From positions 62,001 to 126,000 of the forward strand of contig NZ_JAMGBG010000010.1 in assembly GCF_023516595.1 (NCBI RefSeq): a stretch of DNA of 64,000 bases, given 5' to 3'. The position numbers were made by a program, and so were the translations under genes. Positions 32,431 to 40,863 of the stretch are shown here, one piece after another. This DNA is from Streptomyces neyagawaensis (lineage in GTDB: Bacteria; Actinomycetota; Actinomycetes; Streptomycetales; Streptomycetaceae). The notes under the pieces were generated by a model. It had not been told where the DNA came from and ran no database searches. It was given only the letters and a program-made list of their open reading frames with translations. Position 1 is the first letter of the stretch. Every line of letters begins with the position of its first letter.

Positions 32431-32473
32431 GCACTCGCCTCCTTCGACCTTCCGCGCCGTGCGCGTGGCGCGA

Positions 32474-33235
32474 TCAGTGCGCCGCCTCCGCCTCCGCCTC
32501 CGCGTGCCGGACGGGGCCCGGCTCGACGAAGCTGTACGGCGGCAGCGGACCGTTGACCCGCAGTTCGATGTGCGGATGGCTCTTGCGGAACTGCTCCACG
32601 GCGGCGAGGAACACCTCGGCCGACTGCCGGTCGACCAGGTACGAGACGTTGGCCAGCCAACCGCTGGACTCGGGGCCCACGCTCACGGCGGTCGCGGCCG
32701 CCTCCAGCGCCCGCTGGAGCTCCGCCGCGTCCTCGGCCTCCCGCTGCTGCACCGCGCCGGCGACCATCTCACCGAGCCGCAGCCGGTCCTCGTAGGTGCC
32801 GCCGTCGGCCTTGCGATTGGCCTCCGCCAGCGAACGCAGCTCGGCGTTCTCACTCATCACGCGGTGCAGCACGCCCTGCTCGTCATGGCTGGCCTTGACG
32901 TTGTACTCGACCTTGCCGTCGAGGGCGCCCAGCCGCTCCCGGTAGTGCTCGGCACGCTCGGCGAGCACCCCGGTGACGGCCGCGTCGTCCTGGGCGACGC
33001 TGCCGAACCGCATGGGCAGCACGGAGCCGCCCCCGCCCGCCTCGCTCAGCACGTTCTGGTGGGCGAGCAGGTCCTTGCGCTTGGGGCGCAGCCCCTCGGG
33101 GGCGTCGCTGACGATCGCCGCCAGCTCGCCCTCCCGCAGGATCCGCACGGGGCGCGGCGGGTCACCGACCCCGCCCATGCCCTCGGGAAGCGCGGTGTGC
33201 GAGCCGGCCGTGATGCCGTAGACGTACGTGCTCAC
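32474..33235 (-). CDS. gvpF: Gas vesicle protein GvpF (GvpF/L family)
   Basis: The 253-residue protein starts MSTYVYGITAGSHTALPEGM. GvpF/L features: TYVYGIT...LAAIVSDAPEGL, HQNVLSEAGGGGSVLPMRFG (about 65-90) and a C-terminal half ending WLANVSYLVDRQSAEVFLAA and RVNGPLPPYSFVE. The tail is Glu/Ala-rich. GvpF recruits GvpA to the growing vesicle. It is paralogous to GvpL downstream and overlaps gvpA by 4 bp. Confidence 0.93.
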   Translation of the reverse strand: MSTYVYGITAGSHTALPEGMGGVGDPPRPVRILREGELAAIVSDAPEGLRPKRKDLLAHQNVLSEAGGGGSVLPMRFGSVAQDDAAVTGVLAERAEHYRERLGALDGKVEYNVKASHDEQGVLHRVMSENAELRSLAEANRKADGGTYEDRLRLGEMVAGAVQQREAEDAAELQRALEAAATAVSVGPESSGWLANVSYLVDRQSAEVFLAAVEQFRKSHPHIELRVNGPLPPYSFVEPGPVRHAEAEAEAAH

Positions 33236-33657
33236 TCCTGTTCCTCCCTCTTGCGCGAGCTGGTGGTCTTGCGGGCCCGGGGCCGCGATTCGGTCTGGCC
33301 GTCGTCGCGGGCCTGCTTGAAGGCATCGGAGATCGTCTCGGCGGCGCCGGACAGCGCCCCCTTCGACTTGCCGCGCGCGCCGGACTCGGTGATCTCACCG
33401 ACGAGGTCCGGCAGGCCGGGGTCCTTGCGCGGCCCGGCCTCCAGGTCGAGCCGGTTGCACGCCTCGGCGAAGCGCAGATAGGTGTCGACGCTCGCGACGA
33501 CGACCCGCACGTCGATCTTCAGAATCTCGATGCCCACGAGGGAGACCCGTACGAAGGCGTCGATGACCAGTCCTCGGTCGAGGACCAGTTCCAGGACGTC
33601 GTAGAGACCGCTGCTGCCGCCTCCACCGCCGGACTGCTGTGCCGGGACTACGGTCAT
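33232..33657 (-). CDS. gvpA: Gas vesicle structural protein GvpA
   Basis: The 141-residue protein carries the highly conserved GvpA shell core (about 18-80): SGLYDVLELVLDRGLVIDAF, VRVSLVGIEILKIDVRVVVA and SVDTYLRFAEACNRLD. It is longer than cyanobacterial GvpA (about 70) because of a basic tail (KGALSGAAETISDAFKQARD and a Lys/Arg end), as in other Streptomyces. GvpA forms the ribbed wall. It overlaps gvpF by 4 bp. The 99-bp gap to gvpO contains imperfect GGTGATGCCGGTG direct repeats (about 33717-33750). Confidence 0.95.
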   Translation of the reverse strand: MTVVPAQQSGGGGGSSGLYDVLELVLDRGLVIDAFVRVSLVGIEILKIDVRVVVASVDTYLRFAEACNRLDLEAGPRKDPGLPDLVGEITESGARGKSKGALSGAAETISDAFKQARDDGQTESRPRARKTTSSRKREEQE

Positions 33658-33756
33658 GCCGGCCGTTCCTCCTTGCTTGTCTGCGGATGCTGATGTCTGG
33701 GGACGCCGGTGTTCTGGTGATGCCGGTGTCCGGTGATGCCGGTGCCGGACGGCGGC

Positions 33757-34191
33757 CTAGCGGCCGCCGGAACGGCGTGGGTCGGCCCTCCCGCGCTCGT
33801 AGCGGCGGACGCGCCGGTAACCGGTGAGCTCACCGTCCGGGTCGAGCTCCACCTGATAGCTCGCGAGCAGGCTCATGGTGTCGGGGACCCTGGCCACCTC
33901 CAGGACCTCGACCTCCAACGTCCAGCCGTCCTCGGTCTGTTCGAAGGACGACACGGACTCGGGCGCCATACCGGTCAGCTCCGCGAGCTGGGTCCGCGCG
34001 TGGCGCAGTACCTGCATGGGGGTGGGACGGCTCTCGACCTCCTCGTGCCGGGAAGACCCGGACGACTCCCGCCCCTCCTCCGGTTCGTCCGCATCCTGTG
34101 CTGTCTGATCCTTCTGCGATGTCTGGCTCTTCTGCGATGTCTGACTTTTCTGTGAACGTTGCGTCTTGGACGTGTTGGATGTGTTCGACAT
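33757..34191 (-). CDS. gvpO: Gas vesicle protein GvpO
   Basis: The 144-residue protein starts MSNTSNTSKTQRSQKSQTSQ, with GAGGTGG just upstream. The N-terminus is Ser/Gln/Lys repeats of SQKSQT type (about 8-30). The GvpO domain (about 60-140) reads HARTQLAELTGMAPESVSSF, then GWTLEVEVLEVARVPDTMSL and YQVELDPDGELTGYRRVRRY. It heads the Streptomyces gvp cluster and is needed for expression or assembly in other species. Only 62 bp separate it from the LigD-type gene upstream. Confidence 0.9.
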   Translation of the reverse strand: MSNTSNTSKTQRSQKSQTSQKSQTSQKDQTAQDADEPEEGRESSGSSRHEEVESRPTPMQVLRHARTQLAELTGMAPESVSSFEQTEDGWTLEVEVLEVARVPDTMSLLASYQVELDPDGELTGYRRVRRYERGRADPRRSGGR

Positions 34192-34253
34192 GGCCACCTC
34201 GAACACCGAGTGGCCCTCCGGCCGTTGGCCAAACCTTCCGGGTGCGTACGGTC

Positions 34254-35192
34254 TCAACCGCGCAGCGTGCCGAGCCGCCGTCGGGCCGGGCCGAGGGCGC
34301 GGGCCCTGCGCATCACCCCGGCCCAGGGGTCGGTGCGGGCCTGGTCGACGGCGTCCTCGATCGTCCAGCGGCGCGCGTCGACGGCGGGGTCGTCGAGCTG
34401 CTCCCAGGTGATCGGTGTGGCGACGGGGGCGCCGGGGCGGGCCCGTACGGTGAAGGGGGCGACCGCGGTCTGGGCGTAGGCGTTGCGCTGGATGTCGAGG
34501 TAGAGGCGCCCTCCCCGGTCCTTCTTGCGGACGGCGGTGGTGAGCCGCTCGGGATGGGCGCGGACCAGTTCCTCGGCGATCTCCCGGGCGACGTCGCGCA
34601 CCGCGTCGAAGTCGTCGTGCCCGTTCACCGGCACGACGACGTGCAGACCCTTGGAGCCGGTGGTCATCGGCGCCGACGGCAGCCCCAGCTCGTCGAGCAG
34701 GTCCTTGACATCGTGGGCCGCTCGGCGGACCTGGTCGAAGTCGTCCTCGGCCGGGTCGAGGTCGAGGACCATCCGGTCGGGCCGGTCGATCCGGCCGGTC
34801 CGGGAGAGCCAGCGGTGCAGGGTGACACAGGCCTGGTCGGCGAGGTGGACGAGGGTGGCGGTGTCGTCGCAGACCGTGTGGACGACCGTGCCGCCCTCCT
34901 TGGCCACCTCCACCCGCTCGATCCAGTCGGGATAGTGGTCGGGGGTGTTCTTCTGCATGAAGGTGGGGCCGCCGAGACCGTCCGGGTGCCGTTCCAGCAT
35001 CAGCGGACGCCCGCGCAGATGCGGCAGCATGAACGGGGCGACGGCCCGGTAGTACGCCACGAGGTCGCCCTTGGTGTACTCCTTGCCGCCGCCCTGCCCC
35101 TGCCCACCACCGTCCGCGGGGAAGAGCACCTTCTCGGGGCGGTGGATCTCCACGCCCCGCCGACCGACCCGCAGGGTGCGTGCCGCCCCCAT
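34254..35192 (-). CDS. LigD-type primase-polymerase (stand-alone PolDom)
   Basis: The 312-residue protein starts MGAARTLRVGRRGVEIHRPE, with AGGAG 6 nt upstream. It carries the LigD polymerase-domain motifs: PDHYPDWIERVEV, the catalytic Asp pair in MVLDLDPAEDDFDQVR, and GLHVVVPVNGHDDFDAVRDV. These AEP-superfamily enzymes add or fill nucleotides in Ku-dependent end joining. No ligase or nuclease domain and no Ku gene lie nearby. It lies between transketolase (42-bp gap) and gvpO, the same direction throughout. Confidence 0.87.
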   Translation of the reverse strand: MGAARTLRVGRRGVEIHRPEKVLFPADGGGQGQGGGKEYTKGDLVAYYRAVAPFMLPHLRGRPLMLERHPDGLGGPTFMQKNTPDHYPDWIERVEVAKEGGTVVHTVCDDTATLVHLADQACVTLHRWLSRTGRIDRPDRMVLDLDPAEDDFDQVRRAAHDVKDLLDELGLPSAPMTTGSKGLHVVVPVNGHDDFDAVRDVAREIAEELVRAHPERLTTAVRKKDRGGRLYLDIQRNAYAQTAVAPFTVRARPGAPVATPITWEQLDDPAVDARRWTIEDAVDQARTDPWAGVMRRARALGPARRRLGTLRG

Positions 35193-35234
35193 GGTCAACT
35201 CCTCACTCCGTACGGACCGTTCCCGCCGTGCCGG

Positions 35235-37082
35235 TCAGGGCGCGATCGCGTGCTCCACCAGGAGGCGGCCGGCCGCTGCGATCGCCTCCGCGTCGATGCC
35301 CGCCTCGTGCAGCTGCTCCTCGGGGGAGGCGGAGCCCGGCATGTTCCGCACCGCGAGGCGCACCAGGCGGGGCACCGGCCGCCCGTCGGCGAAAGCGTCC
35401 AGGACCGCGTCGCCGAGGCCGCCCTCCGCGTGGTGGTCCTCGACGGTGAGGAGGCAGCCGGTGCGCTCGGCGGCCTCCCGCAGGGTGCGGCGGTCGACGG
35501 GCTTGACCGAGTAGAGGTCGATCACCCGGATCGGGATGCCCTCGCGGCCCAGCGCGTCGGCGGCCTTCAGCGCCTCGTGGACGGTGATCCCGGCGGCGAC
35601 GACGGTCAGCCGGTCGTCGTCCGAGGCGCGCAGCACCTTGCTGCCGCCGACGGGGAAGTCCTCGGTCGGGCTGTAGACGACGGGGGTCTCGCCCCTGGAC
35701 GTGCGCAGATAGCGGACGCCTTCGAGGTCGGCCATGGTGCCGACGAGCTTGGCGGTCTGGTTGGCGTCGCACGGGTACAGCACGGTCGAGCCGTACACGG
35801 CGCGCATCATCGCCAGATCCTCCAGGCCCATCTGCGAGGGCCCGTCGCGGCCGATCGCGACCCCGGCGTGCGAGCCGGCGAGATTGATGCCGGCCCCGCT
35901 GATCGAGGCCATGCGGACGAAGTCATGGGCGCGGGTGAAGAACGCGGCGAACGTCGAGGCGAACGGCACCCAGCCGCGCGACGCGAGTCCCACCGACGCG
36001 GCCACGAGTTGCTGTTCGGCGATGTAGCACTCGAAGAACCGGTCGGGGTGTTCCTTGGCGAAGAACTCGGTACGGGTGGAGTCACCGACCTCACCGTCCA
36101 GGGCGACGACATCACCGCGGGCACTGCCCAGCGCGGCGAGCGCCTGCCCGAAGGCGTCGCGGGTGGCCACCTCGTCGCCGATGTCGTAGCGGGGCAGCTC
36201 CAGGTGCCCGGTCCGTACGGCGTGCAGCATTCGCGCGGCGGGCGGCTCGGGCGCCTCGACGCGGAGGTCGCGCGGGCCGCCGAGCTCGGCGATCGCCTCG
36301 TCGGCGTCCTTGAGGGGCTTGCCGTGCAGCCCTTCGCGGTCCTGGACGGCCTCGACGCCCTTGCCCTTGAGGGTGCTGGCGAGGATCACGGTGGGCTGGC
36401 CCTTGGTGGACTCGGCCTCGCCGTAGGCGCGGTCGACGGCGTCCACGTCGTGGCCGTCGATCTCGATCGTGTGCCAGCCGAAGGCGGCGAAGCGGCGGGC
36501 GTAGGCGTCCAGGTCATGGCCGTGCCGGGTGGGGCCGCGCTGGCCGAGCCGGTTGACGTCGACGATCGCGGTCAGGTTGTCGAGGTGCTCGTACGCGGCG
36601 TGCTCGGCGGCCTCCCAGACGGAGCCCTCGGCGAGCTCGCTGTCCCCGCACATCACCCAGACCCGGTAGCCGGTGCGGTCCAGCCGCTTCCCGGCGAGCG
36701 CGATGCCGACGGCCACGGGCAGGCCCTGGCCGAGGGACCCGGTGGCCGTCTCCACCCAGGGCAGACGGCGCGGCGTGGGGTGCCCTTCGAGGCGGCTGCC
36801 CAGCTTGCGGTAGGTCATCAGCTCCGTGTCGTTGATCGCCCCGGCCGCCTTGTACGCCGCGTACAGCAGGGGCGAGGCGTGGCCCTTCGAGAGCACGAAG
36901 CGGTCGTTGCCGGGGTGCTCGGGCCGCTCGAAGTCGTAGCGGAAGTGCCGTGCCATCAGCACCGCCATCAGTTCCGCCGCCGACATCGACGACGTGGGAT
37001 GCCCGGACCCGGCCGCCGCCGAGGAGCGAATGCTGTCGACGCGCAACTGCTGTGCCAGTTCGTTCAGTTGACGGCTGTTCAT
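35235..37082 (-). CDS. tkt: Transketolase (short form)
   Basis: The 615-residue protein starts MNSRQLNELAQQLRVDSIRS and is shorter than the classical about 670-700 residue transketolases. It has the N-terminal ThDP domain (about 1-270) with SAAAGSGHPTSSMSAAEL, KGHASPLLYAAY and the ThDP motif MCGDSELAEGSVWEAAEHAA ending IVDVNR, the middle pyrimidine domain (about 310-480; HPDRFFECYIAEQQLVAASV) and a C-terminal domain (about 490-610; VRIDLYSVKP-type). It transfers C2 units in the pentose phosphate cycle. It overlaps the NDH-2 stop by 4 bp. Confidence 0.87.
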   Translation of the reverse strand: MNSRQLNELAQQLRVDSIRSSAAAGSGHPTSSMSAAELMAVLMARHFRYDFERPEHPGNDRFVLSKGHASPLLYAAYKAAGAINDTELMTYRKLGSRLEGHPTPRRLPWVETATGSLGQGLPVAVGIALAGKRLDRTGYRVWVMCGDSELAEGSVWEAAEHAAYEHLDNLTAIVDVNRLGQRGPTRHGHDLDAYARRFAAFGWHTIEIDGHDVDAVDRAYGEAESTKGQPTVILASTLKGKGVEAVQDREGLHGKPLKDADEAIAELGGPRDLRVEAPEPPAARMLHAVRTGHLELPRYDIGDEVATRDAFGQALAALGSARGDVVALDGEVGDSTRTEFFAKEHPDRFFECYIAEQQLVAASVGLASRGWVPFASTFAAFFTRAHDFVRMASISGAGINLAGSHAGVAIGRDGPSQMGLEDLAMMRAVYGSTVLYPCDANQTAKLVGTMADLEGVRYLRTSRGETPVVYSPTEDFPVGGSKVLRASDDDRLTVVAAGITVHEALKAADALGREGIPIRVIDLYSVKPVDRRTLREAAERTGCLLTVEDHHAEGGLGDAVLDAFADGRPVPRLVRLAVRNMPGSASPEEQLHEAGIDAEAIAAAGRLLVEHAIAP

Positions 37083-38446
37083 GAGTCTCCTTCCGCACCC
37101 GGTGCGGGCTTGTGCGAGGGGTCGGTCCGCTTCGGCGACGCGGGGGCGGGTACCTTCGCCAGTTCCGGGGAGGCCGTGTCCAGGGGGACCGACCAGGAGC
37201 GGACGAGGCCGAGTTGGACGCCCTGGCGGGGCAGGACCGCGTCGAGGAGCCAGTCGGCGGCGACCCGGACGCGGTTGCCGGGCATCGCGGCCAGGTGGTA
37301 GCCGCGGGTGACGGCTCCGGCGATCGGCCCGGACAGGGGGATGCCGAGGGGGTTGGCGGCGGCCTTGACCCCGCCGAGGTCCACGACGAAGCCCAGGTCG
37401 CTGTGGCGGTACGGCTTCGGCTCGCCCCGGCCGAGGGAGGCGGCCACATTGAGGGCCGCGACCTTGCCCTGCCGCCAGGCGTGCTGGGCGGTCATCGGCG
37501 TGTACGAGCCGGGCTTGGTCAGATCGGGCACGGCGGCCGCGTCCCCGCAGGCGAACACCTCGGGGCGGCCGGGCACCTGGAGCGTGGGCTCGACGAGCAG
37601 CCGGCCGCGTTCCATGGGCAGCCCGAGCGACTCGGCGAGCGGATCGGGCCGTACGCCCACGCACCACACCACGGTGCGGGTGTCGACGAACTCCCCGTCG
37701 CTCAGCAGCACTCCGGTGGAGGTCGCCTCCTTCACGGAGGTCCCCATCCGCACGTCGACGCCCCGCTGCCGCAGCACCCGGTCGGCGGTCGCGGACAGCC
37801 TCTCGTCCATCTCCGGCATCACCCGCTCGGCGATGTCGAGCAGCATCCACCGGGGCCGCACACCGTCCCAGCGTGGCTGCTTGCGCACCAGCTCGTCGGT
37901 GAACAGCTGCCCCTGGGCGGCCACTTCGGTGCCGGTGTACCCGGCGCCGACCACCACGAAGGTGCAGCGCGAGCGGCAGGCCTTGGGGTCCTCGGAGCCG
38001 GCGGCCAGCTCGATCTGCCGGGTCACGTGGTCGCGCAGGTACAGGGCCTCCGGCAGACCGCGGAAGCCGTGGGCGTGCTCGGCGACGCCGGGAATGGGCA
38101 GCAGCTTGTTGACGCTGCCGGCGGCGAGCACCAGCCGGTCGTAGGTCAGGGTGCCGACACCGCCCTCGGGGTCGGCGTAGCGCACGGTGCGCGCGTCCAG
38201 GTCGATCTCGTCGGCCTCGCCGAGCACCAGGCGCGTGTGGCGCAGGGTGCCGGTGAGGGAGACGGTGACCCGGCGCGGTTCCAGGATGCCGGCGGCGACC
38301 TGGGGCAGCAGGGGCAGATACAGGAAGTAGTCGGTCGGGTTCAGCAGGGTGATGTCGGCCTTGTTCCGGGTCAGCCGCTCCAGGGTGCGGGCCGTCCGGT
38401 AGCCGGCGAAGCCGGCACCGACGATCACGATGCGGGGTCGACTCAC
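37079..38446 (-). CDS. Type II NADH dehydrogenase-like FAD oxidoreductase
   Basis: The 455-residue protein starts at a GTG (VSRPRIVIVGAGFAGYRTAR) 6 nt after GGAGG. Two Rossmann motifs are visible: IVIVGAGFAGYRTARTL for FAD (about 4-20) and FVVVGAGYTGTEVAAQ for NAD(P)H (about 165-180); VFACGDAAAVPDLTKPG closes the FAD site. The C-terminal segment (AVTRGYHLAAMPGNRVRVAA) provides the hydrophobic membrane contact of NDH-2 enzymes. The family passes electrons from NADH to quinone without proton pumping. It heads the run NDH-2, transketolase, LigD, gvp. Confidence 0.84.
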   Translation of the reverse strand: MSRPRIVIVGAGFAGYRTARTLERLTRNKADITLLNPTDYFLYLPLLPQVAAGILEPRRVTVSLTGTLRHTRLVLGEADEIDLDARTVRYADPEGGVGTLTYDRLVLAAGSVNKLLPIPGVAEHAHGFRGLPEALYLRDHVTRQIELAAGSEDPKACRSRCTFVVVGAGYTGTEVAAQGQLFTDELVRKQPRWDGVRPRWMLLDIAERVMPEMDERLSATADRVLRQRGVDVRMGTSVKEATSTGVLLSDGEFVDTRTVVWCVGVRPDPLAESLGLPMERGRLLVEPTLQVPGRPEVFACGDAAAVPDLTKPGSYTPMTAQHAWRQGKVAALNVAASLGRGEPKPYRHSDLGFVVDLGGVKAAANPLGIPLSGPIAGAVTRGYHLAAMPGNRVRVAADWLLDAVLPRQGVQLGLVRSWSVPLDTASPELAKVPAPASPKRTDPSHKPAPGAEGDS

Positions 38447-38613
38447 GGTTCGCCTCCGGCGGGGTCGCGCGTACGGAGTCCTCGGTCGTGGAGTCCTCGA
38501 TGGTCCGGTCTGGGCGTACGGCCTCGCTCTCGGGGCTTCCGGCCCACGCCGTACGGGCTTACCGCGTCCCCCTGGTGGGGTCGCCCAAACCGGCGGGGGC
38601 GGCGAGGCCGCGG

Positions 38614-38637
38614 GTTTCCACCGTGACCTCCGGGTAC
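38614..38637 (+). promoter_or_regulatory. SigB-type promoter of the LLM oxidoreductase gene
   Basis: GTTT (38614-38617), a 14-nt spacer and GGGTAC (38632-38637) match the SigB-family consensus; GGTT with 15 nt also fits. The gene's ATG at 38679 gives a leader of about 35 nt with AAGGA. The gene behind it is broken. Confidence 0.65.
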
Positions 38638-38678
38638 CCGGACCGCGACCTGACCCGCACCAGCCAAGGACACCCCCC

Positions 38679-39670
38679 ATGCCCGAGTTCGGCTACTTCC
38701 TGGCGACCGAGGAATTCGGTCCCGCTGACCTCATCGAGCAGGCGAGGATGGCCGAGCAGGCCGGATTCGACTGCCTGTGGATCTCGGACCACTACCATCC
38801 CTGGAACGACGAACAGGGCCAGAGCCCCTTCGTGTGGTCGGTGATCGGCGCTCTCTCCGAGGCCGTGTCGCTGCCGGTGGAGACGGCGGTGACCTGCCCG
38901 ACCGTCCGGATCCACCCGGCGGTGGTGGCGCAGGCCGCGGCGACCAGCGCGGTGATGACCGGGGGCCGGTTCCGGCTCGGCCTCGGCTCGGGCGAGGCCC
39001 TCAACGAGCACATCCTCGGCACACTCCCCCACTGCCTCAAGGGCGTGGGGGGACCCCCAGGCCGCCGGCGAACGTGCGCCTGGAGATGCTGGAGGAGTCG
39101 ATCCAGATCATGCGGCGCCTGTTCACCGGCGAGGAGGTCACCCACCACGGGCCCCACTACACCGTGGAGAACGCCCGCCTCTACACGGTCCCCGACGAGC
39201 CCGTCCCGATCGACATCTCCGGATTCGGACCCAAGGCCGCCGGGCTGGCCGCCCGCGTCGGCGACGGCTTCATCACGATGGGCCCGGACGAGGAGATGGT
39301 GACGCAGTACCGCAAGGGCGGTGGGGGCGGCAAGCTCGTCAGCGGCGGTACGAAGGTGTGTTGGGGCCAGGACCGCGAGGAGGCCGTCCGTACGGCCCAC
39401 CGCCTCTGGCCGAACCAGTACCTGCCCGGCGAGATGGGCCAGATCCTGCCGACGCCCCGCCATTTCGAGCAGCTGGGACCGCTGGTGACCGAGGAGACGG
39501 TCGGCGAGAACACGGTGTGCGGCGACGATGTCGACGAGCACGTCCGTGAGCTTCGGACCTTCGTCGAGGCGGGCTTCGACCGCGTGTACGTCGGTCAGAT
39601 CGGCCCCGACCAGCGCGGCTTCTTCGACTTCTACCGCACGAAGGTGCTGCCGCAGCTCCGCCAGGGCTGA
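38679..39670 (+). pseudogene. LLM-class F420-dependent oxidoreductase, frameshifted by a repeat
   Basis: Frame 1 from the ATG (38679) reads MPEFGYFLATEEFGPADLIE and FDCLWISDHYHPWNDEQGQS, the TIM-barrel start of F420-dependent glucose-6-phosphate dehydrogenase-like LLM enzymes, up to RLGLGSGEALNEHILG. A 36-bp palindrome (39024-39059) then intervenes, and homology resumes in another frame as ANVRLEMLEESIQIMRRLFT through DISGFGPKAAGLAARVGDGF to the stop at 39670. The reading frame shifts by 2 (mod 3). The family's usual LGDRW-type sequence is replaced. Frame 1 alone would end in unrelated sequence at 39302. Unless the frame is wrong in the assembly, the enzyme is inactive. Confidence 0.78.
39024..39059. 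repeat. Dispersed palindromic repeat (type A) inside a gene
   Basis: A 36-bp imperfect palindrome CTCCCCCACTGCCTCAAG... ending GGGGGGACCCCCA. The inverse complement of 42530-42566 in MITE 2 is the same sequence with a few substitutions. It lies exactly at the frame change of the LLM pseudogene. Confidence 0.8.
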
Positions 39671-39690
39671 CCCCGGAAGACCCCCGGTTT

Positions 39691-39733
39691 CTCGGCCCGG
39701 ACGGTGCCTTCTCTCCCCGTCGTCCGGGCCGAG
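39691..39733. terminator. Terminator between the LLM pseudogene and the SDR gene
   Basis: CTCGGCCCGGACG (39691-39703) and CGTCCGGGCCGAG (39721-39733) form a perfect 13-bp stem with a 17-nt loop. It separates convergent transcripts. Just downstream ACCGGCTGTTCGT recurs three times (about 39769-39812), a short direct repeat up to the SDR stop. Confidence 0.7.
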
Positions 39734-39813
39734 CGCACGTACGGACGCGCTCTCCCCGCTGTTCCGACCGGCTGTTCGTACCGGCTCCCACCGGCTGTTC
39801 GTACCGGCTGTTC

Positions 39814-40857
39814 CTACCGGCGCGACGGCGTCCGGCCCAGGCGACGCAGACCGGCCGTCAGCGCGGCCCCCAGCCCGCCGATCGCGACCACCGCGCCCAC
39901 CCGGTCGCGGTTGCGTGACGCCCAGTCCTGCGCGCTCCTGGTCCGGGCCTCGGCGTCGAAGCGCCCGTGCGCCCCGTGGTCCCGCCCGTGGGGGCCGTCC
40001 GCGGGCACCCACAGGTTGCCGTTCCCGCGGTGCTCGCCCGGGTCCTGCTGGGAGGCGAACCCGGTGCGGCCGAGGTACCGGTCGAGGAGCCCCGGCGCGA
40101 CGGCGTTGGCGATCAGGGTCGCCGCGGTCGAGCCGCCCACCCAGTACTCGCGTCGCCGCCCGTGCCCGGCCGCGTGCACGACCGCCCGCGCGGCGACCTC
40201 CGGCTGGAAGATCGGGGCGACGGGCCGCGCCCGTCCCGGCAGCCGGCTCAGCACCCACTCGAACTGGGGTGTGTTCACGGCCGGCAGCTGGACCATGGTG
40301 GTCCGCACCCGCGAGCCGTCGTGCAGCAGCTCGCACCGCAGCGACTCGTTGAAGCCCTGGATCGCGTGCTTGGCGCCGCAGTACGCGGACTGGAGCGGGA
40401 TCCCCCGGTAGGCGAGCGCCGAGCCGACCTGGACGATGGTGCCGTGGTCGCGGGGCAGCATGTGCCGCAGCGCGGCCCGGGTCCCGAACACATGGCCCAG
40501 GTAGGTCACTTCGGTGACCCTCCGGAACTCGTCGGGGGTGATGTCCTGGAAGGGCGCGAAGATCCCGGCGAAGGCGTTGTTGACCCAGACGTCGATGTGC
40601 CCGAAGGCGTCGACGACCTGCTGGGCGGCGTCCTCGACCGCCTTGGCGTCGGCCATGTCGACGGGCACGACGAGGGCCTCGCCCCCGGCCCGCTCGACGT
40701 CGTCGGCGGCCGCGGCGAGGCCCTCACGTCCGCGTGCGAGCAACGCCACCCGGTCGCCCCGGGCGGCGAACGCCACGGCGGTGGCACGGCCGACGCCGGC
40801 GCTGGCCCCGGTGACCACCACGGCCCTGCGACGGCGTCCCGACGGCGCGGCGCCCAT
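39814..40857 (-). CDS. Short-chain dehydrogenase/reductase
   Basis: The 347-residue protein is longer than a classical SDR (about 250). The N-terminal Rossmann fold carries VVVTGASAGVGRATAVAFAA (TGxxxGxG), VWVNNAFAGIFAPFQDITPD (NAG-like, here NNAFAG), Ser at VGSALAYRGIPLQ and YCGAK (Tyr-x3-Lys). A C-terminal extension (about 245-347) ends in a hydrophobic helix, VGAVVAIGGLGAALTAGL, suggesting membrane attachment. The substrate is unknown. It lies 6 bp downstream of the holin-like gene, same strand. Confidence 0.84.
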   Translation of the reverse strand: MGAAPSGRRRRAVVVTGASAGVGRATAVAFAARGDRVALLARGREGLAAAADDVERAGGEALVVPVDMADAKAVEDAAQQVVDAFGHIDVWVNNAFAGIFAPFQDITPDEFRRVTEVTYLGHVFGTRAALRHMLPRDHGTIVQVGSALAYRGIPLQSAYCGAKHAIQGFNESLRCELLHDGSRVRTTMVQLPAVNTPQFEWVLSRLPGRARPVAPIFQPEVAARAVVHAAGHGRRREYWVGGSTAATLIANAVAPGLLDRYLGRTGFASQQDPGEHRGNGNLWVPADGPHGRDHGAHGRFDAEARTRSAQDWASRNRDRVGAVVAIGGLGAALTAGLRRLGRTPSRR

Positions 40858-40863
40858 GGCGCG

